DNA of 64,000 nt from Schistocephalus solidus (GCA_017591395.1 WEDG01011917.1:60689-124688), one strand, 5' to 3'. Numbered from the stretch's first letter, positions 34,177 to 46,069 are shown. The notes: a model not told the origin generated them from the sequence alone. Translations and numbers: made by a program.

Positions 34177-35321
34177 TTACGCTGCATTTAACCACTGCGA
34201 AGATGATTTGATTGAGGAGTTTATTAGAATTACGAGGTCCTTCTGGTCTATGACAATGGAAAGGGACTGCCCATCGGGAATGTATTGGTAGGAATGATCC
34301 TCCTCACTGGTCCTTTTGGTATGCAGTCTTAGGACCACACAATTCCCAACGTTAAAATTTAAGAGCCAACGAGCAGACCAGTTGCTTAGACGGTTGAGTT
34401 CCTCTTGAAGTGCATGCCTATCGGAATCAAATCTGATGACCCTCCACAATATAACATCGTCTGCAAACTTGACGGCACTGCAACCCATGTCATCGACACA
34501 GTCATTGATGTACACTAAGAAGAATAACGGCCCTAAGACGGAGCCTTGGGGGACACCACGTAGAACCGGATAATTTGTTAACTTTGAGGAATCAACGCAT
34601 ACAGTTTGCAATCTTGCTGTTAGAAAGTCTGCGATCGATGTCAGCAGCATTCATCTTATGCCAATTTTGGATAATTTGTAGATGAGACGTTTGTGTGGGA
34701 CACTGTCAACCGCCTTCTTGAAATCAGTGTAGATGACGTCAACTCTATCATCTTCGTCCAATGCGTGAGTCCACTGCTCTGTGGAGAGTAATAAACTAGA
34801 AATACAGGAGCGAATCTGTATGAACCATGCTGGAGCTCTGAGAGTGATCGGTTTTCCTCAACGAACTTCATGGTCTCCTTCTTGATTTTTGATTCCATTA
34901 TTTTACAGCAAATGGAGGTTAGGCGGACAGGCCGATTATTGTTGACGTTAGAGCGAGCCCCACTCTTGTAAATGGGGCATATATTTGCTGCCTTCCATTC
35001 GGATAGCAGTTTATCTGATTCAAATGATGAATTGTATATATGCACTAGTGGTTTAAAGATTTCGCCGGCCAGTTCTTTACAGAACTTTGCCGGTAAATCG
35101 TCCCAACGAGATGACTTCGCTTCTTTCCTATTTCGCAGTTCTCGTTCCACGAGACGTTCCGGGAAGAATACGTATTCAAGCACTGTATCGGCGTCTATAT
35201 CAGTACTGTTGACGTGGTCAAGCTGAAGTCCCGATTCTCTAGTGAATACCGTGGCAAAGAACCGACCCAAGTGCTCGGCTTTCTCGCAATTCTCAACGAC
35301 TTCTTCAACATTGCCATCCAT
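34177..35321 (-). pseudogene. Family A reverse transcriptase (broken)
   Basis: Two frames, 35321-34656 and 34650-34177. The first gives EKAEHLGRFFATVFTRESGL, SRWDDLPAKFCKEL, EWKAANICPIYKSGARSNV, RPVRLTSICCKIMES. The second gives VLRGVPQGSVLGPLFFLVYI, KFADDVILWRVIR, WLLNFNVGNCVVLRLHT and QKDLVILINSSI. These are the ordered blocks of a non-LTR reverse transcriptase. The catalytic FADD box is still intact, but a frameshift separates the fingers from the palm and the conserved F.KAFD segment is damaged. Confidence 0.85.
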
Positions 35322-35589
35322 AAGTACTGCGACTGGGTCCTTGTTTTTTAATCGACTATTGATATAATGGAATATTTTTTTGGTTATTTTCAGCCTGTTG
35401 AAAAATTCGTGATTTATAGTTCTTCCTTATCTGAAGAATCATTTTTTGCCAGCATTTCTCTGATGACGAAATTCCTTGAGATGCTCTGCTGACCCTGATT
35501 CCCTGAATACCTTCCATTTTTTATTCTGCTTCTTTAACTGCCTGTAAAGTTCTCTTCTTAACCAGGCAGGCGACTAGTCTTTTTTGCAA

Positions 35590-38155
35590 ATTTATTTATT
35601 TATTTATATATTGCCAGTTTACAGGCAAGGTCAAAATGGATATATACAGTAGGGGGTCAAGCTGACTGTGAAAAAAACTCCTGATCGTTCTTTAAACTAT
35701 TTTCAGGAGAAAAAACTGCAGCTTGTTGAACAGATTAAAGTTTAGGACAGAGAATTGTTGACACAGGTGCACGGTGTAGTACTTCTCCTTTCGGTGTTGT
35801 GGATCTGGTCTTCTGTACTAGCAGCAAGTATGCCGGCGAGCGGCTGCTAGCTGTAGACTGAGGAATAACCCGATTACGGACTGCAGAGCCAGCAATATTG
35901 TCTTCAGCATGAAGTCTGGCATAGGATTCAGAGTCCGTGGACAGCATCAGAACGGAAGAGAGCTTCCAGAGAATCAGCACCCAAAAATTCGTGGAAGGTG
36001 TCCTGAATGAAGAAAACTAGTGATAGCTCTTGTAAACAAAGGATAGTTTTGCTGAATTTTAATACTACTGGGTAGTTTATTCCAGATTGCTATAGCGTTT
36101 ACCGAAAAAAACTGACGGTATTTAACGGTGCGTGCCAAAGGAAGAAATAAGAATACATCTCTATGATTGGTGCGCCGACAGTGGTCGAGCTACCTCAGGG
36201 ATGTAAGGATGTTAAAGGTAAAACCGTTTAAAAGCTTGAACAGTAAAAATAGTCCCTTCTGTAATCTACGAAGCCACAACGGGTCGAGGCTTGTAAGCTC
36301 ACAGCGTTGTTGGTAGGACAGGTTTCTGTGCTCTGAAGTAACAACTCTTTTAGTAAAGAAGTGCTGGACTGATTCTATCTTCCTCCGTTCACTCGCGTGC
36401 AGAAGGCTAAATAGAAACGAGCAGTATTCCAGACTAGGTCTGACATACATTTTATAAAGGCTGGTCCTAATATTGAGGGTTTTAAAATTTCTGAGAATAA
36501 ACCCAGTGGTTTGGCGTGCTTTAGAGACAATCAGGGCGCAGTGCTCTGACAGATTAAGACTACTAGAATATGATATGCCCAGATCCGTTATAAACCCGGG
36601 CACATTTAAGTCATGACCGTCTATGCTTAGATGAGGCTGATGGTTGTCAAAACTAACCATAACGGAGCATTTGTGCCAAGAGAGCGAAAGGCGCCATGTG
36701 CGACACCACTGAGCGAAGGCTTGAAGATCCTTTTTTAAGAGCTCAAGCACAATGTGGTGATCGACCGGTTTATAACGATAGGCAACTTTTAAATCATCAG
36801 CGTACATAAAGGGCCTACCATACTGAAAACAATCAGGAACATCGTTCACAAAAAGGCAAAATAGAAGCGGGCCGAGTACACTACCCTGAATAAACTCCAC
36901 TCCTCACGTGCGTGGGGTTGGAGATAACATCGGAAATTTTTACCCGTTGTGCGCGATCATTCAAATAGGAGGATATTAAGGTCAGAAGCTTTTTACCTAT
37001 GCCGAAGGAGGTAAGTTTCAGCAGGGAGGAGATCGTGGTCAACACGAACAAAAGCCTTCGTGAAGTCGAAATAAACGGTGTATATTGCAAAACCACTATC
37101 TCTAGATTGTAGCACATGATCAAAGTAAAGAGAGCTGGCAGGTGTCACAAGATCTTTTTTCGAGAAACCCATGCTGAGCCGCATTAAGTAGGTTATTCTC
37201 TGTTAGGTGACGCATCAACTTGTCTTTAATCAAGGTCTCTAATATCTTCGAGGCTGCTGGCAGTGTATTTATTGGCCTAAAGTCGTCAAATGACGTAGTT
37301 CGGCCGTGTTTGGGTATAGGCAAAATGTGCGATTCCTTCCATAAAATAGGGAAGGTTTCACTTTCAAGAGCAAGATTGAATATCTTATACAGAAGTGACG
37401 GAAATATATCATTTGCATCCGCCTTTAGAACGCTGACCGGGACGCCATCTGGTCCAGGACTGTAAGAATGGCGAGAACGCCGAATGGCTACGGTTACGTC
37501 CCAGAGGGTAAAAGTTATGTTTTCGAGGACGTTACCGGTCCAAACCCGGACGTTTGGAAAGGGGGCGACCGAATGTTCACTGAAAGTTCTAGACAAGAAA
37601 GCATTGAAGCTATCAGCCGTCAACTTAGCGTCAGCTATAGGGTTTCAAAAGCGTCTCGAAGTACAGGGTACTGAGTTTTTCTCTCTGCGCTTTTACTGTC
37701 CGCGAAAAGAGTTTTTGCAACATTGTACGAAGGGTTTTCGGCAAAGTTAACCTCTTCAGCTAGTCGCTTTTTCGTCGGAGAGCCTCTTAGTCTGTTCAAA
37801 GATTTGCTGGATCAATGGCAGGACGGAAGTGTCATTTAGTCGATGAAAACGACGTGAGAGTCTACGCAATCTACGGCGGAAAGATAAGGGGAGGTAGACT
37901 ACATCCTTGACATATATTATTTTCTTACGAGGAACAAAACGAGAAATGAGTGGACCTAGAACTTGGTAGCATGTATCAGTACAAACATTCACATCCAAAC
38001 ATAGAAAGAAGTTAGTCCAATCGTGGGAATTAAGATGTGTTAGTAATTCCCCCATATTTGCTGATCGGAAATCGTGGAAAAAGCTATATTTTTTGAAAAC
38101 TTTTCATCAGCCTCGATTTCTAGTGAAGAAACAACTATAGCATGGTCAAAAGCTT
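35590..38155 (-). mobile_element. Family B LINE copy 1, 5'-truncated, inserted in family A element
   Basis: The 3' end on the minus strand is a TATAAATAAATAAATAAA-type tail at about 35590-35612, next to TGACCTTGCCTGTAAACTGG. It then runs through the 3' region, reverse transcriptase and the linker before the endonuclease, and stops at about 38155, where family A sequence takes over. The endonuclease and ORF1 are absent, as expected from 5' truncation during target-primed reverse transcription. The site sits in the linker region of the host LINE. Confidence 0.75.
36190..37623 (-). pseudogene. Family B copy 1 reverse transcriptase (broken)
   Basis: Blocks in order: SYSPGPDGVPVSVLKADAND, ILPIPKHGRTTSFDDFRPI, AAQHGFLEKRSCDTCQLS, YTVYFDFTKAF, SGV.QGSVLGPLLFCLFVND, then MYADDLKVAYRYKP with the catalytic YADD at 36793-36804, SLYKMYVRPSLEYCSFLF and a C-terminal YQQRCELTSLDPLWLRRLQ. 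The active-site YADD is intact, but the frame shifts at least twice between 36.88 and 37.18 kb. CR1/Jockey-type. Confidence 0.85.
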
Positions 38156-38452
38156 TCAAACAGATCGACTGAAACTATCCTCTGGATTCCCTTTAAGCAA
38201 ACAATCCGTTTTCACGAACATCAGTTCTTTCCTAATCACGTTAAAATCAGCCTCCAATATATTTCGCTTGCATTCCATTTTCTTCTGGCGCTGAAAATAA
38301 AGTGAGTAATCCCATATCAGCGTACTATGGTCACTCTTACCGAGGGGTGCAATAGAATACACTTAATCCATGTAAGAGAAGTCCTTCGTAAATACTAGGT
38401 TCAGGAAATTTGCTCTCTGGTTCTCTCTTAATCTCGATGGTATGTTAACCTT
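38156..38452 (-). pseudogene. Family A endonuclease, C-terminal piece
   Basis: Minus strand reads RENQRANFLNLVFTKDFSYMD, a stop, then YSIAPLGKSDHSTLIWDYSL and a linker KRNILEADFNVIRKEL. The SDHS motif (38324-38335) holds the conserved catalytic Asp-His of the exonuclease-endonuclease-phosphatase fold. It is stranded between two family B copies. Confidence 0.75.
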
Positions 38453-38937
38453 CTATTTTATTTTATTTTATTTATTTATTGCCAGTTTACAGTCAAGGTC
38501 AAAAAAATATATACAGTAGAGGGTCAAGCTGATAGTGAAAAAACTCCTGATCGTTGTTTCAGGTGTTTTCAGGAGAAAAAACTGCAGCTTATTGAGTAAT
38601 TAAAGTTCTGGACAGGGACGCGTTAACACAGGTGCCCGGTGAAGAACCTCTTCATTCAGTGTTACGGATCCAGTATTCTGCACCAGCAGGTATGTCGACG
38701 AGTGGCTGTTCGCTGTCGACTGAGAAATAAGCCGATTGAGGTCTGCAGAGCCAGTAATATTGCCCTCAGCATGAAGACCGGCACAGGATTCAGAGTCCGT
38801 GAACGCCATCAGAACCGAAGAGAGCTTCAACAGAGTCAGCACCCAAAAGTTTTGGAAGGTGTCCTGAATGTAGAAAACTAGTGACAGTTCGCGTAAACAA
38901 GGGATAGCTATGCTGAATTTTGATACTTCTAGGTAGC

Positions 38938-40485
38938 TTATTCCAGATTGCTATAGCGTTTACCGAAAAAATGTCGGTATTTAACTGTGCGTGCCAAAGG
39001 AAGAAATAAAAATACATCTCGATGACTGGTGCGCCGAGAGTGGTCGAGGTGCCTCAGAGATGTAAAGGGGTTACATGTACGACTGTTTAGTAGTTTAAAC
39101 AGTAAAAATAGTCCCTTCTGTAATCTGCGAAGCCATAGTGGGTCAAGGCTTGTAAGCTCACAGCGTTGTTGGTAGGACAGGTTTCGGTGATCTGAATAGA
39201 AAACTCTTTTTGTAAAGAAGTGCTGGACTGATTCTATCTTCTTTCGTTCACTAGCGTGCAGAAGACTAAATAGAAACGAGCAGTATTCCAGACTTGGCCT
39301 GATATACATTTTATAGAGGCTGATTCTAATTTTAACGGTTTTAAAATTTCTGAGAATAAACCCAGTAGTTTGGCGTGCTTTCGAGATAATCAGGGCGCAG
39401 TGCTCTGACAGATTAAGACTACTAGAGTATGATATGCCAAGATCCTTTATAACTCCGGGCACGTTTAGATCGTGACCGTCTCTGCTTAGGTGGGGTTGAT
39501 GGTTGTCGCCAATAACCATAACGGAGCACTTTTGCCAAGAAAGTGAGAGGCGCCAGGTGCGACACCACTGAGCGAAGGCCTGAAGATCCGTTTTTAAAGA
39601 GCTCAAGCACGATGTTGTGATCAATCGGTTTATATCAGTAGGCAACTTTTAAATCGTCAGCGTACATAAAGGGCCTACCATACTGAAATACAATCAGGAA
39701 CATCGTTGACAAAGAGGCAAAATAGAAGCGGGCCGAGCACGCTGCCCTGAATAACTCCGCTCCTCACATGCGTGGGGTTGGAGATAACATCAGAAATTTT
39801 AACCCGTTGGGCGCAAGCATTCAAATAGGAAATTATTAAGTTCAGAAGCTTGTTTCCTATGCCAAAGGAGGTAAGTTTTCAGCAGTAGGAGATCATGGTC
39901 AACACGATCAAAAGCCTTAGTGAAATCGAAGTAAACGGTATAAATTGCAAAACCGCTGTCTCTAGATTGTAGCACATGATCAAATAAAGAGAGCTGGCAA
40001 GTGTCACAAGACCTTTTTTTCGAGAAAAGCCATGCTGAGCCGCATTAAGTAGGTTATTCTCTCTTAGGTGACACATCATCTTGTCTTTTGATCAAGGTCT
40101 CGAAGATCTTCGAGACTGCTGGTAGTGTATTTATTGGCCTAAAGTCGTCAAATGACGTAGTTCGGCCGTGTTTCGGAATAGGCGGTATGTGCGATTCCTT
40201 CCATAAAATAGGGAAAGTTTCACTTTCAAGAGCAAGATTAAACATCTTATACAGAAGGGACGGAAAAATATCGTTTGCATCCGCCTTTAGAACGCTGACC
40301 GGGACGCCATCTGGTCCTGGACTGTAAGATTGACGAAAACGCCGAATGGCTACGGTCACATCCCAGAGGGTAAAAGTTATGGTTTCGAGGACGTTACCGG
40401 TCCAAACCCGGATGTTAGGAAAGAGGGCGACAGTATGTTCACTAAACGTTCTAGACAAGAAAGCACTGAAGCTATCAGCAGTCAA
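38938..40485 (-). pseudogene. Family B copy 2 reverse transcriptase (broken)
   Basis: Three frames: 40485-40054 (PGPDGVPVSVLKADAND, FDDFRPINTLPAVSKIFETL), 40079-39879 (AAQHGFSRKKGL, shifted) and 39645-38938 (AFAQWCRTWRLSLSWQKCSV to TVKYRHFFGKRYSN). A YADD-encoding stretch survives at about 39652-39663 but lies at a frame break. About 90 percent similar by eye to copy 3. Confidence 0.85.
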
Positions 40486-41015
40486 CTTAGCGTCAGCTAT
40501 TGGGTTTCCTAAGTCATCTCGAAGTACGGGGTGCTGCGTTTTTCTCTGCGCTTTTACTGTGCGCGAAAAGAGCTTCGCAACATTTAACGAAGGGTTTTCG
40601 GCAAAGGTAACCTCATCGGCTTGTCGTTTTTCGTCAGACAGCCTCTTAGCCCTTCAAAGATTTGCTGGATCAAGGGCAGGACGGAGGTGTCGTTTTGTAG
40701 ATGAAAACGATGGGAGAGTCTACGCAGTCTACGGCGGAATGATAAAGGGAGGTAGACTTCATCCTTGACATAAATTATTTTCTTACGGGGAACAAAACGA
40801 GAAATGAGTGGACCCAGAACTTTTTAAAAAGTATCAGTACAAACATTCTCATCCGAACATACAAAGAAGTTAGTCCAGTCGTGGAAATTAAGGTGTGTTA
40901 TCAATTCCCTCATATTTGAAATCATGGAAAAAGCTATATTTTTTGGAAAACGTTTCAGTAGCCCCTAGTTCGAGTGTAGAATGAACTATAGTATGATCAG
41001 AATTCCCAAGTGGAT

Positions 41016-41578
41016 CTAAAGGTGACACTGACGATGGCTGACAACCTCTACAAAAATAAGATCAAGTATGTTTGATCCTCGGGTGGGAAAACCAACTACC
41101 TGGTCCCACATGCCTATATCTATGGCCTCAAGTAGGTCTTCGAACTTTGCAGGACCGGAAGTTGGAAACCAGTGAACTTCAGGAAGACTGAAGTCACCTG
41201 CAATCAAGCAGTACTTCAGATTAAAGTCAGCTGCAGCGTGAAATGCCAGCGAGAGACAAAGATCGTAATCCTCGCTGGCATTGGGTGGGCGATAGACACT
41301 ACCAACGAGTAAAGAGTAGTTATCTTTTAGAACTACTCGGAGCCAACAGCTCTCCTCTACCGCGGTAAATTGGCGATAGTCCAATGGAAAAATGTAAGTG
41401 GTTGCCTAACATAGATACAGCTTCCTCCACCACGGCCCTCGTGTCGATCATTCCGAATGTAAGCGTAGCCTAGAATAGAGAGTTCGGATTCAGATACACA
41501 GGGTGTTGCCCATGTCTCTGTAACTATTACAATGTCGGGGCGGTGGATGAAAACCAGAGTTTGGAGCAAAGGCATCTT
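41016..41578 (-). pseudogene. Family B copy 2 endonuclease (broken)
   Basis: Frames 41587-41357 and 41384-41016: KMPLLQTLVFIHRPDIVIVT, ETWATP, SCIYVRQPL, LVGSVYRPPN, KYCLIAGDFSLPEVHW, FPTRGSNILDLIF. TETW and AGDF are catalytic-site landmarks of the LINE apurinic-type endonuclease. The first residues (NARSL segment, present in copy 3) are missing because of 5' truncation, and there is a frameshift near 41.37 kb. Confidence 0.85.
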
Positions 41579-42110
41579 CTGTACCAAAGGTTGGTCGAGA
41601 GTGAGATCCGTTAGCTTGTGGCTGAAGGAATTCGGTGCACCATCAACAGTCAGATTTACCCATTCTACTGTAGGTGCATTGAAATCTCAAGCAATAAGCA
41701 CCCCTTGGTGATGTGCAACTTCCTTGAGCAAATAGAGGAGTGACTCATCAGCTGCACTTGGAATATTAGGTGGTTTTTAGATCATTGTGAATTGTAGATT
41801 TTGTGAACAATCCCTTTTAATCTTTTTCCAGAGAAATGCATATTAAAGGAAGACGGCGTGCCCTCGTTCATCTGCCGAGATTCCTATCCTAACATATACG
41901 GCCACTCCATCTCCCTGTCAACTGTTTTTCAGTTTCTTTAAATAGTTGGTATCCATCTATCGAAACCTCGCTCTCTACGATTTCGGCTTTGAGCGACGTT
42001 TCCGTAATGGCAAAGACATCAGTGTTTCGGTCTGAGACAAGTGCTTTGAGTACGTCTACTTTCGAAAGGAGACTCTGAGCATTGGTTTACAAACATCCCA
42101 ATTTTAAATG
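41579..42110 (-). pseudogene. Family A endonuclease, N-terminal piece
   Basis: Minus strand: TNAQSLLSKVDVLKALVSDR, NTDVFAITETSLKAEIVE, YQLFKETEKQLTG, then with stops GVLIA.DFNAPTVEWVNLTV and LTDLTLDQPLVQ, where the family B insertion begins. It differs clearly from the family B endonuclease that follows. Confidence 0.75.
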
Positions 42111-42299
42111 GGTAACTCCTCCATAAAGACTTCTGCGCATTTCGTGCGATTGAATGCTAGAGTCTGTCATTGCTTTTTGAGATGAACTGGTGTCCATCCC
42201 GCCCACGCTGTGTTCTGCTAAGTGGTCTTCATCCGAGTTCTGGAGCGCCTTCCTTTTATTATTCGAGCTCTGTAGAGTTGGGTACTTCGTATTTAGTGT

Positions 42300-44016
42300 C
42301 ATCCGTCTCGGTGAGGACCCGCCTTGATTATGTACGGGGTCTGCCACAAGAAAGACCTCTTAATCACTTTTATTTCCTCGTCCTTTATTTGGAGCAATTT
42401 TTTTCCTTGTTCTGTTCTCATTTTCAGTTCTGCTCTCAGCATTCTCAATTTGTGCCTTTCCGTGGGTTCGTAATCCGGCTGAAAAAAAACACATCCCTGT
42501 GTGAGCTACGGAGAGTCATTCTCCGTTCTAAGAGGCGGGAAGCCTGAAGATCATTTTCAAGAATGATTTTACGAGGCCTCGGTGATGATAGTTCATGTGA
42601 AAGATCGACTTTCCCTAAACTGAATGCTTTGTACACGGTAACGCATTCGCCCTCTTGAAGATTTGAATATGAGTTTTCTCGGAAAAGACTGAGGTCATGT
42701 TCTACCCTTTCCTTTGCAATCAGAGAATGGGACTCGGGAGCCCCTTTAATAACGAGATTGCTTTTATGGTCGAAATGTCTGTTTGGTGACTTTGACTTCT
42801 GATTTGTTGATAGAGCATCAGTATCATGATGAATTCTACTCTGGTCGACGATGTTATTTGCGTCAGTACGAGCTACGATTCCTTAAGTTAATGGCGAACA
42901 CCTTTGGGAACGTGGCCAATTTATCCTGCACTTGCGCCTGTATTACCAACAGACGATTGTGTTTGAGCATCTATTGGAAAGAACGAGCTTTATTCGGAGT
43001 TTGAACCTATTTTTTGTGAAAGCATCTTGGCCCTTTTCGACGTCGAATTATTCGTCATCGGTCCTTCAAATTCGACGAGCTTTTCAAGTTCGCCCTTTTT
43101 CGTATCATCCAGCAACGAAACCGCAAATGTTGATGTATCCAGAACATTACTGCTTCTGTCTGAGCTGGTTGACAGAAGTAAGGTGCTTGAGCTGGTTTGA
43201 CCTCCCTTTCGAAGAAAGGAAATGTCTACTGATTTACTGAGTTCTGTAGATGCAATGTTTTTAAGCTCTACATTAATAATTCTCGAGGAAGCTATATTTG
43301 CATAAGTAATTTCTTTGGTTGGAATTCTCGTTGTTACGGGTGTTTTTTGGGTGAACAATGAACCTTCTCTTTCATATCGGCCATTTCTTGTTTCAAGTTA
43401 CTTATCTCTTTCTCCATCAATATGAATTTCTTCAAGAGATTTAAACACCCTATGCACTTTTCGTCCTCGTAGGCGACATTAATTAGTGTTATCAGGCTTT
43501 TTGTCCGCTTGGCAGGAGGAGAAGTTTTAACAGAATATCTGTCTTCGCCATCTTTTTTTGTTTGCATACAATTTTGATTGCCGATTTCTCGTGAGAATAT
43601 GGCGCAGTAGTTAGGTGCGTCAGCACGTGGATCTGCGACCTGGGTTCGATACTGGCCTGCACCACGAATGTTTTTCTCCGCGCAAATAATCCTGAGCGTC
43701 TGTGTTTTCTATACCTCTTTGGATTGTATTCGAATACATTTAATTTATAAATCTTCTTGAATAAATGGACTAGGGTGTAATAGTATTCAGCAGTCAGACT
43801 TCTAGTAAGCATGCAACGACTCAGCCTTTGTTGTGACTTCTCCTTCCCCGATTGAAAGCAGATTAAAACAGCACACCGCTGGCACGAACTTTGGAAGCAG
43901 GTGAACGTTGAAGCTTGTATTTCTCGTAAGGATAATGTCCTGGACGTGGAATAATCCTCAGTGAAGGAATATTTGGATAGCCGCAAAATCATTAAGTTAA
44001 AGTAAATAACTCCCAA
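42300..44016 (-). pseudogene. Family A ORF1 (broken)
   Basis: Pieces in several frames. SPPAKRTKSLITLINVAYED, EKCIGCLNLLKKFILMEKEI and SNLKQEMADMKEKV give a Cys pair plus a coiled coil. PTKEITYANIASSRI is a linker. NLVIKGAPESHSLIAKERVE, HDLSLF, VYKAFSLGKVDLSHE, RPRKIILENDLQASRLLERR and RSSHRDVFF form an alpha-beta domain probably of the RRM-like ORF1 type. ORF1 proteins of LINEs bind the element RNA. The same blocks recur in the family B copy at 54.5-55.6 kb and at 61.4-62.3 kb. Confidence 0.7.
43594..43675 (+). other. tRNA-like A and B boxes antisense to LINE ORF1
   Basis: Plus strand AATATGGCGCAGTAGTTAGG and, about 40 nt on, CCTGGGTTCGATACTGG resemble tRNA A and B boxes in the right order and near-right spacing. 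The homologous place in the other element (55525-55560) has ATGGCCGAGTGGGTAGAGGC but no B box. It could be a small SINE relic or coincidence. Confidence 0.35.
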
Positions 44017-44146
44017 ATTTAGAGACTGGACAATCCACTCAAGAGTTACTCCAAATGAACGTGTCTTCTACACTAAGGTAGAGACTTAAACTTTGTAAAC
44101 TCAAAGGAGCTGAAATTCGAAAGCAATTTCAAACGACGCGCCTGAC

Positions 44147-44450
44147 CCTAACAATCCGGTAGATCTGAATGACGTTATCGTGAAATCGCCTGCAATTAGA
44201 TGAAGCACAGTAAGTTCAGACGGTCACGTTTTGTTGGACAATCGGCTGAGTTTGTTCACCATTTTCATAGCCCTTGCCTGAACTCGTTCCAGTTGATAAA
44301 CTAATTGACAGCGACTAAATTCCCTATAAGTTTTGCCAAATTGCTTCTTAGGAATTTGGACAAGGGCACCTCTTAGCGTGAATCGAAGCTGCATCGTGTG
44401 TTAAGCTGCCTTCAAACACAGTGACAATGTTTTAACTGATGACGTATTAG
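44147..44450 (-). pseudogene. Fragments of another family A-like LINE
   Basis: Minus strand shows LIAGDF (endonuclease motif, about 44170-44200), then a segment corresponding to the reverse transcriptase C-terminal region (VLI..LK, SFDSR, AKLIGNL, WNEFRQGL). Order and spacing show a large internal deletion. It adjoins the 5' end of the split family A element. Confidence 0.5.
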
Positions 44451-44824
44451 AACGTTATTTTTCTTCTGTTCCTAAAAAATAACAGGGATCGCTCGTCAGA
44501 AAGGTATCTGACATTTTCACATTAAATATAAACAATCACACCACATAACTTCCATGAACTTGCGTCATTTTCTTGCTAACATTGATTTAAAATTTCAGTT
44601 AAAAGATGTTTCATGTGCTTTTTAGATTGCTTGACTAAAATCCGAAAGTTAATAACGTGCACGTGGGCTGGATCAAGGGCTAGATCCAAGGACACCATAC
44701 GAATTATATTTGAATTTTTTCTTTGCACCGGTTGATTCAAGTAACTGTTTGAACTAAAATTAGTCTCAGCTTGACAAAATTTCTTATTCAAAATTCCCTT
44801 TTCATCCATAATACATAGCATTTC
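44451..44824. other. No recognised feature
   Basis: A minus-strand frame of 85 codons (44576-44833, starting MTVEMLCIMDEKG) has no recognisable domain. Confidence 0.35.
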
Positions 44825-45160
44825 TACCGTCACATCCGCCGCGGTCCACCGCGTCCGTCACAACAGGTTGAAAGCAAGCGCAGTGACTTGCGCATGAATT
44901 ATCTAATAGTGTGAGTAGGCTTGCACTGCATCTAAAACACACTCTCCCCCTCACCAACCTGGGCTCAGTGCTAGGACCAAGTCAAGCAGACCGGAGGCGG
45001 GAGAGAACTTAGATGGCTGGCGCGACTGAAGCAGCGCCTAAGCTCACCGCCACTCCTGACTCAGATCCCATGGAGTGGAAGTGCCATAAAGGCCATAGTA
45101 AGAAGGATCCATTATGACATGACTCTCAGTCTATCAGTCAACCACTGCACAACCACACTC
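44825..45160 (+). repeat. Dispersed repeat family H, copy 5
   Basis: AATAGTGTGAGTAGGCTTGC, ACTGCATCTAAAACAC, CCAACCTGGGCTCAG, AAGTCAAGCAGACCGGAGG with GGGAGAGAAC, and an end near CAGTCAACCACTGCACAACC. Together with copy 1 it defines the longest version, about 320 bp. A further tail-like piece lies at about 45440-45545. Confidence 0.7.
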
Positions 45161-46069
45161 TGGTCTGGCCGTGCTGTTCGATTTATCCAATCGGCTGTAA
45201 ATCTCTAGGCCATGGCTTTTAACGCATCAGGTTGCTTTTAGTAAAGAAAATATGCCGAGCCGTCAACATCACTCTTTATACCCATTCTTAGGCCCCAACC
45301 ACCGTCCGTTCCAGTTAGCTGCCTGGTGCGAGGACTTTTAGAGCTGCTTATCTACCTGATGACCTCATCTGCGCATACGACATACACTGTCTGGCCCCCA
45401 AAACACAAGCACTAGGATATCACACGAAAGGGGTCGAGTGGTTCGAATCCAAAATGCATGAAAGTGAAGGAGTTCACGCTAGGAAGAAGTCATCGCAGAC
45501 TGACTGTCAGTCCAACAGTCAGCCGCTCCGCACAAGCACACATTGTACGAAATGTGGTTTTTAAGTGTAATTTTTCGTTGGTAAACTTCCAAGCCACGGC
45601 GCTTACCTGACCGTGGTATGCTCAGGTTCGGATAAGACATTTAGCAGAGGAGCCACTTGGAGTATAAGCCGAGGATCACACTTCCCACTTATGGGACAGA
45701 TGTGGTTTGCGAGCACGCGTTTTGAAATGCTGGGCGTGGTTGCGGGTGATGTAGGCGCTGGTGAGCAGAATACCGATGGTGTGTTATAGCCGGCGGTGGT
45801 TTACCGCAAAATTTTCATTTAGGCATACGTGGCCTTATATGCGGTTTCTATGCGGTGAATGAATGTGCGTGGGCGGTGTGGACTGCTGTAGGGGTTGCGG
45901 TAGATGGTATTTGGTGCTCCTAGCACTTATTCGCCAGTTTCTGTGGGATGAATTGACTAGTGGCTACCCACTCTGGTGCGTGATGCGCATACGTGGTGGG
46001 AATGAGGGCAGGGTAGGCCGGGAGGCGTTTAATCGACCAGAGTTTTGCTTCTGGTACTGGTGATCATGC
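45161..46069. other. Anonymous; left part has repeat H tail, right part G/T-rich
   Basis: 45440-45545 resembles the end of repeat H (GTCATCGCAGACTGACTGTC, CAGTCAGCCGCTCC). From about 45.7 kb the plus strand becomes G/T-rich, and its complement may be the eroded 3' end of the RTE-like LINE to the right. Confidence 0.35.

Larger units (their letters stand above)
38455..41578 (-). mobile_element. Family B LINE copy 2, 5'-truncated, inserted in family A endonuclease
   Basis: The tail is an AATAAATAAAATAAAATAAAAT-type run at 38452-38480. Reverse transcriptase and almost the whole endonuclease follow. Homology to copy 3 stops at 41578 (GCAAAGGCATCTT), where the host element resumes. A short CTTCT occurs at both borders (38450-38454 and 41576-41580) and may be a target duplication or microhomology. 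Confidence 0.75.
33270..44146 (-). mobile_element. Family A LINE (CR1/Jockey-like), one element split by two nested insertions
   Basis: Three minus-strand pieces read in order as one element. 44146-41579 holds ORF1 and the first part of the endonuclease. 38452-38156 holds the end of the endonuclease and the linker. 35588-33270 holds the reverse transcriptase and 3' end, with a tail of TAAATAAAGTGACTTAAAGTG. Removing the insertions leaves about 5 kb, typical for a full-length CR1-type LINE. The junctions make sense at protein level: the endonuclease runs from LTLDQPLVQ before one insertion to RANFLNLVF after it. LINEs copy themselves by nicking target DNA and reverse-transcribing their RNA at the nick. 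This copy carries stops and frameshifts and is dead. Confidence 0.75.

Noticed and set aside
42170..42547. 125-codon plus-strand frame starting MLFEMNWCPSRPRC
   Set aside because: It lies antisense to the LINE ORF1 C-terminal region, so it is a shadow.
38455..44146. A single chimeric LINE made by template switching between families A and B
   Set aside because: First suspected because an A endonuclease adjoins a B endonuclease at 41578. But the missing half of the A endonuclease is found beyond the B tail at 38452, which shows nested insertion instead.
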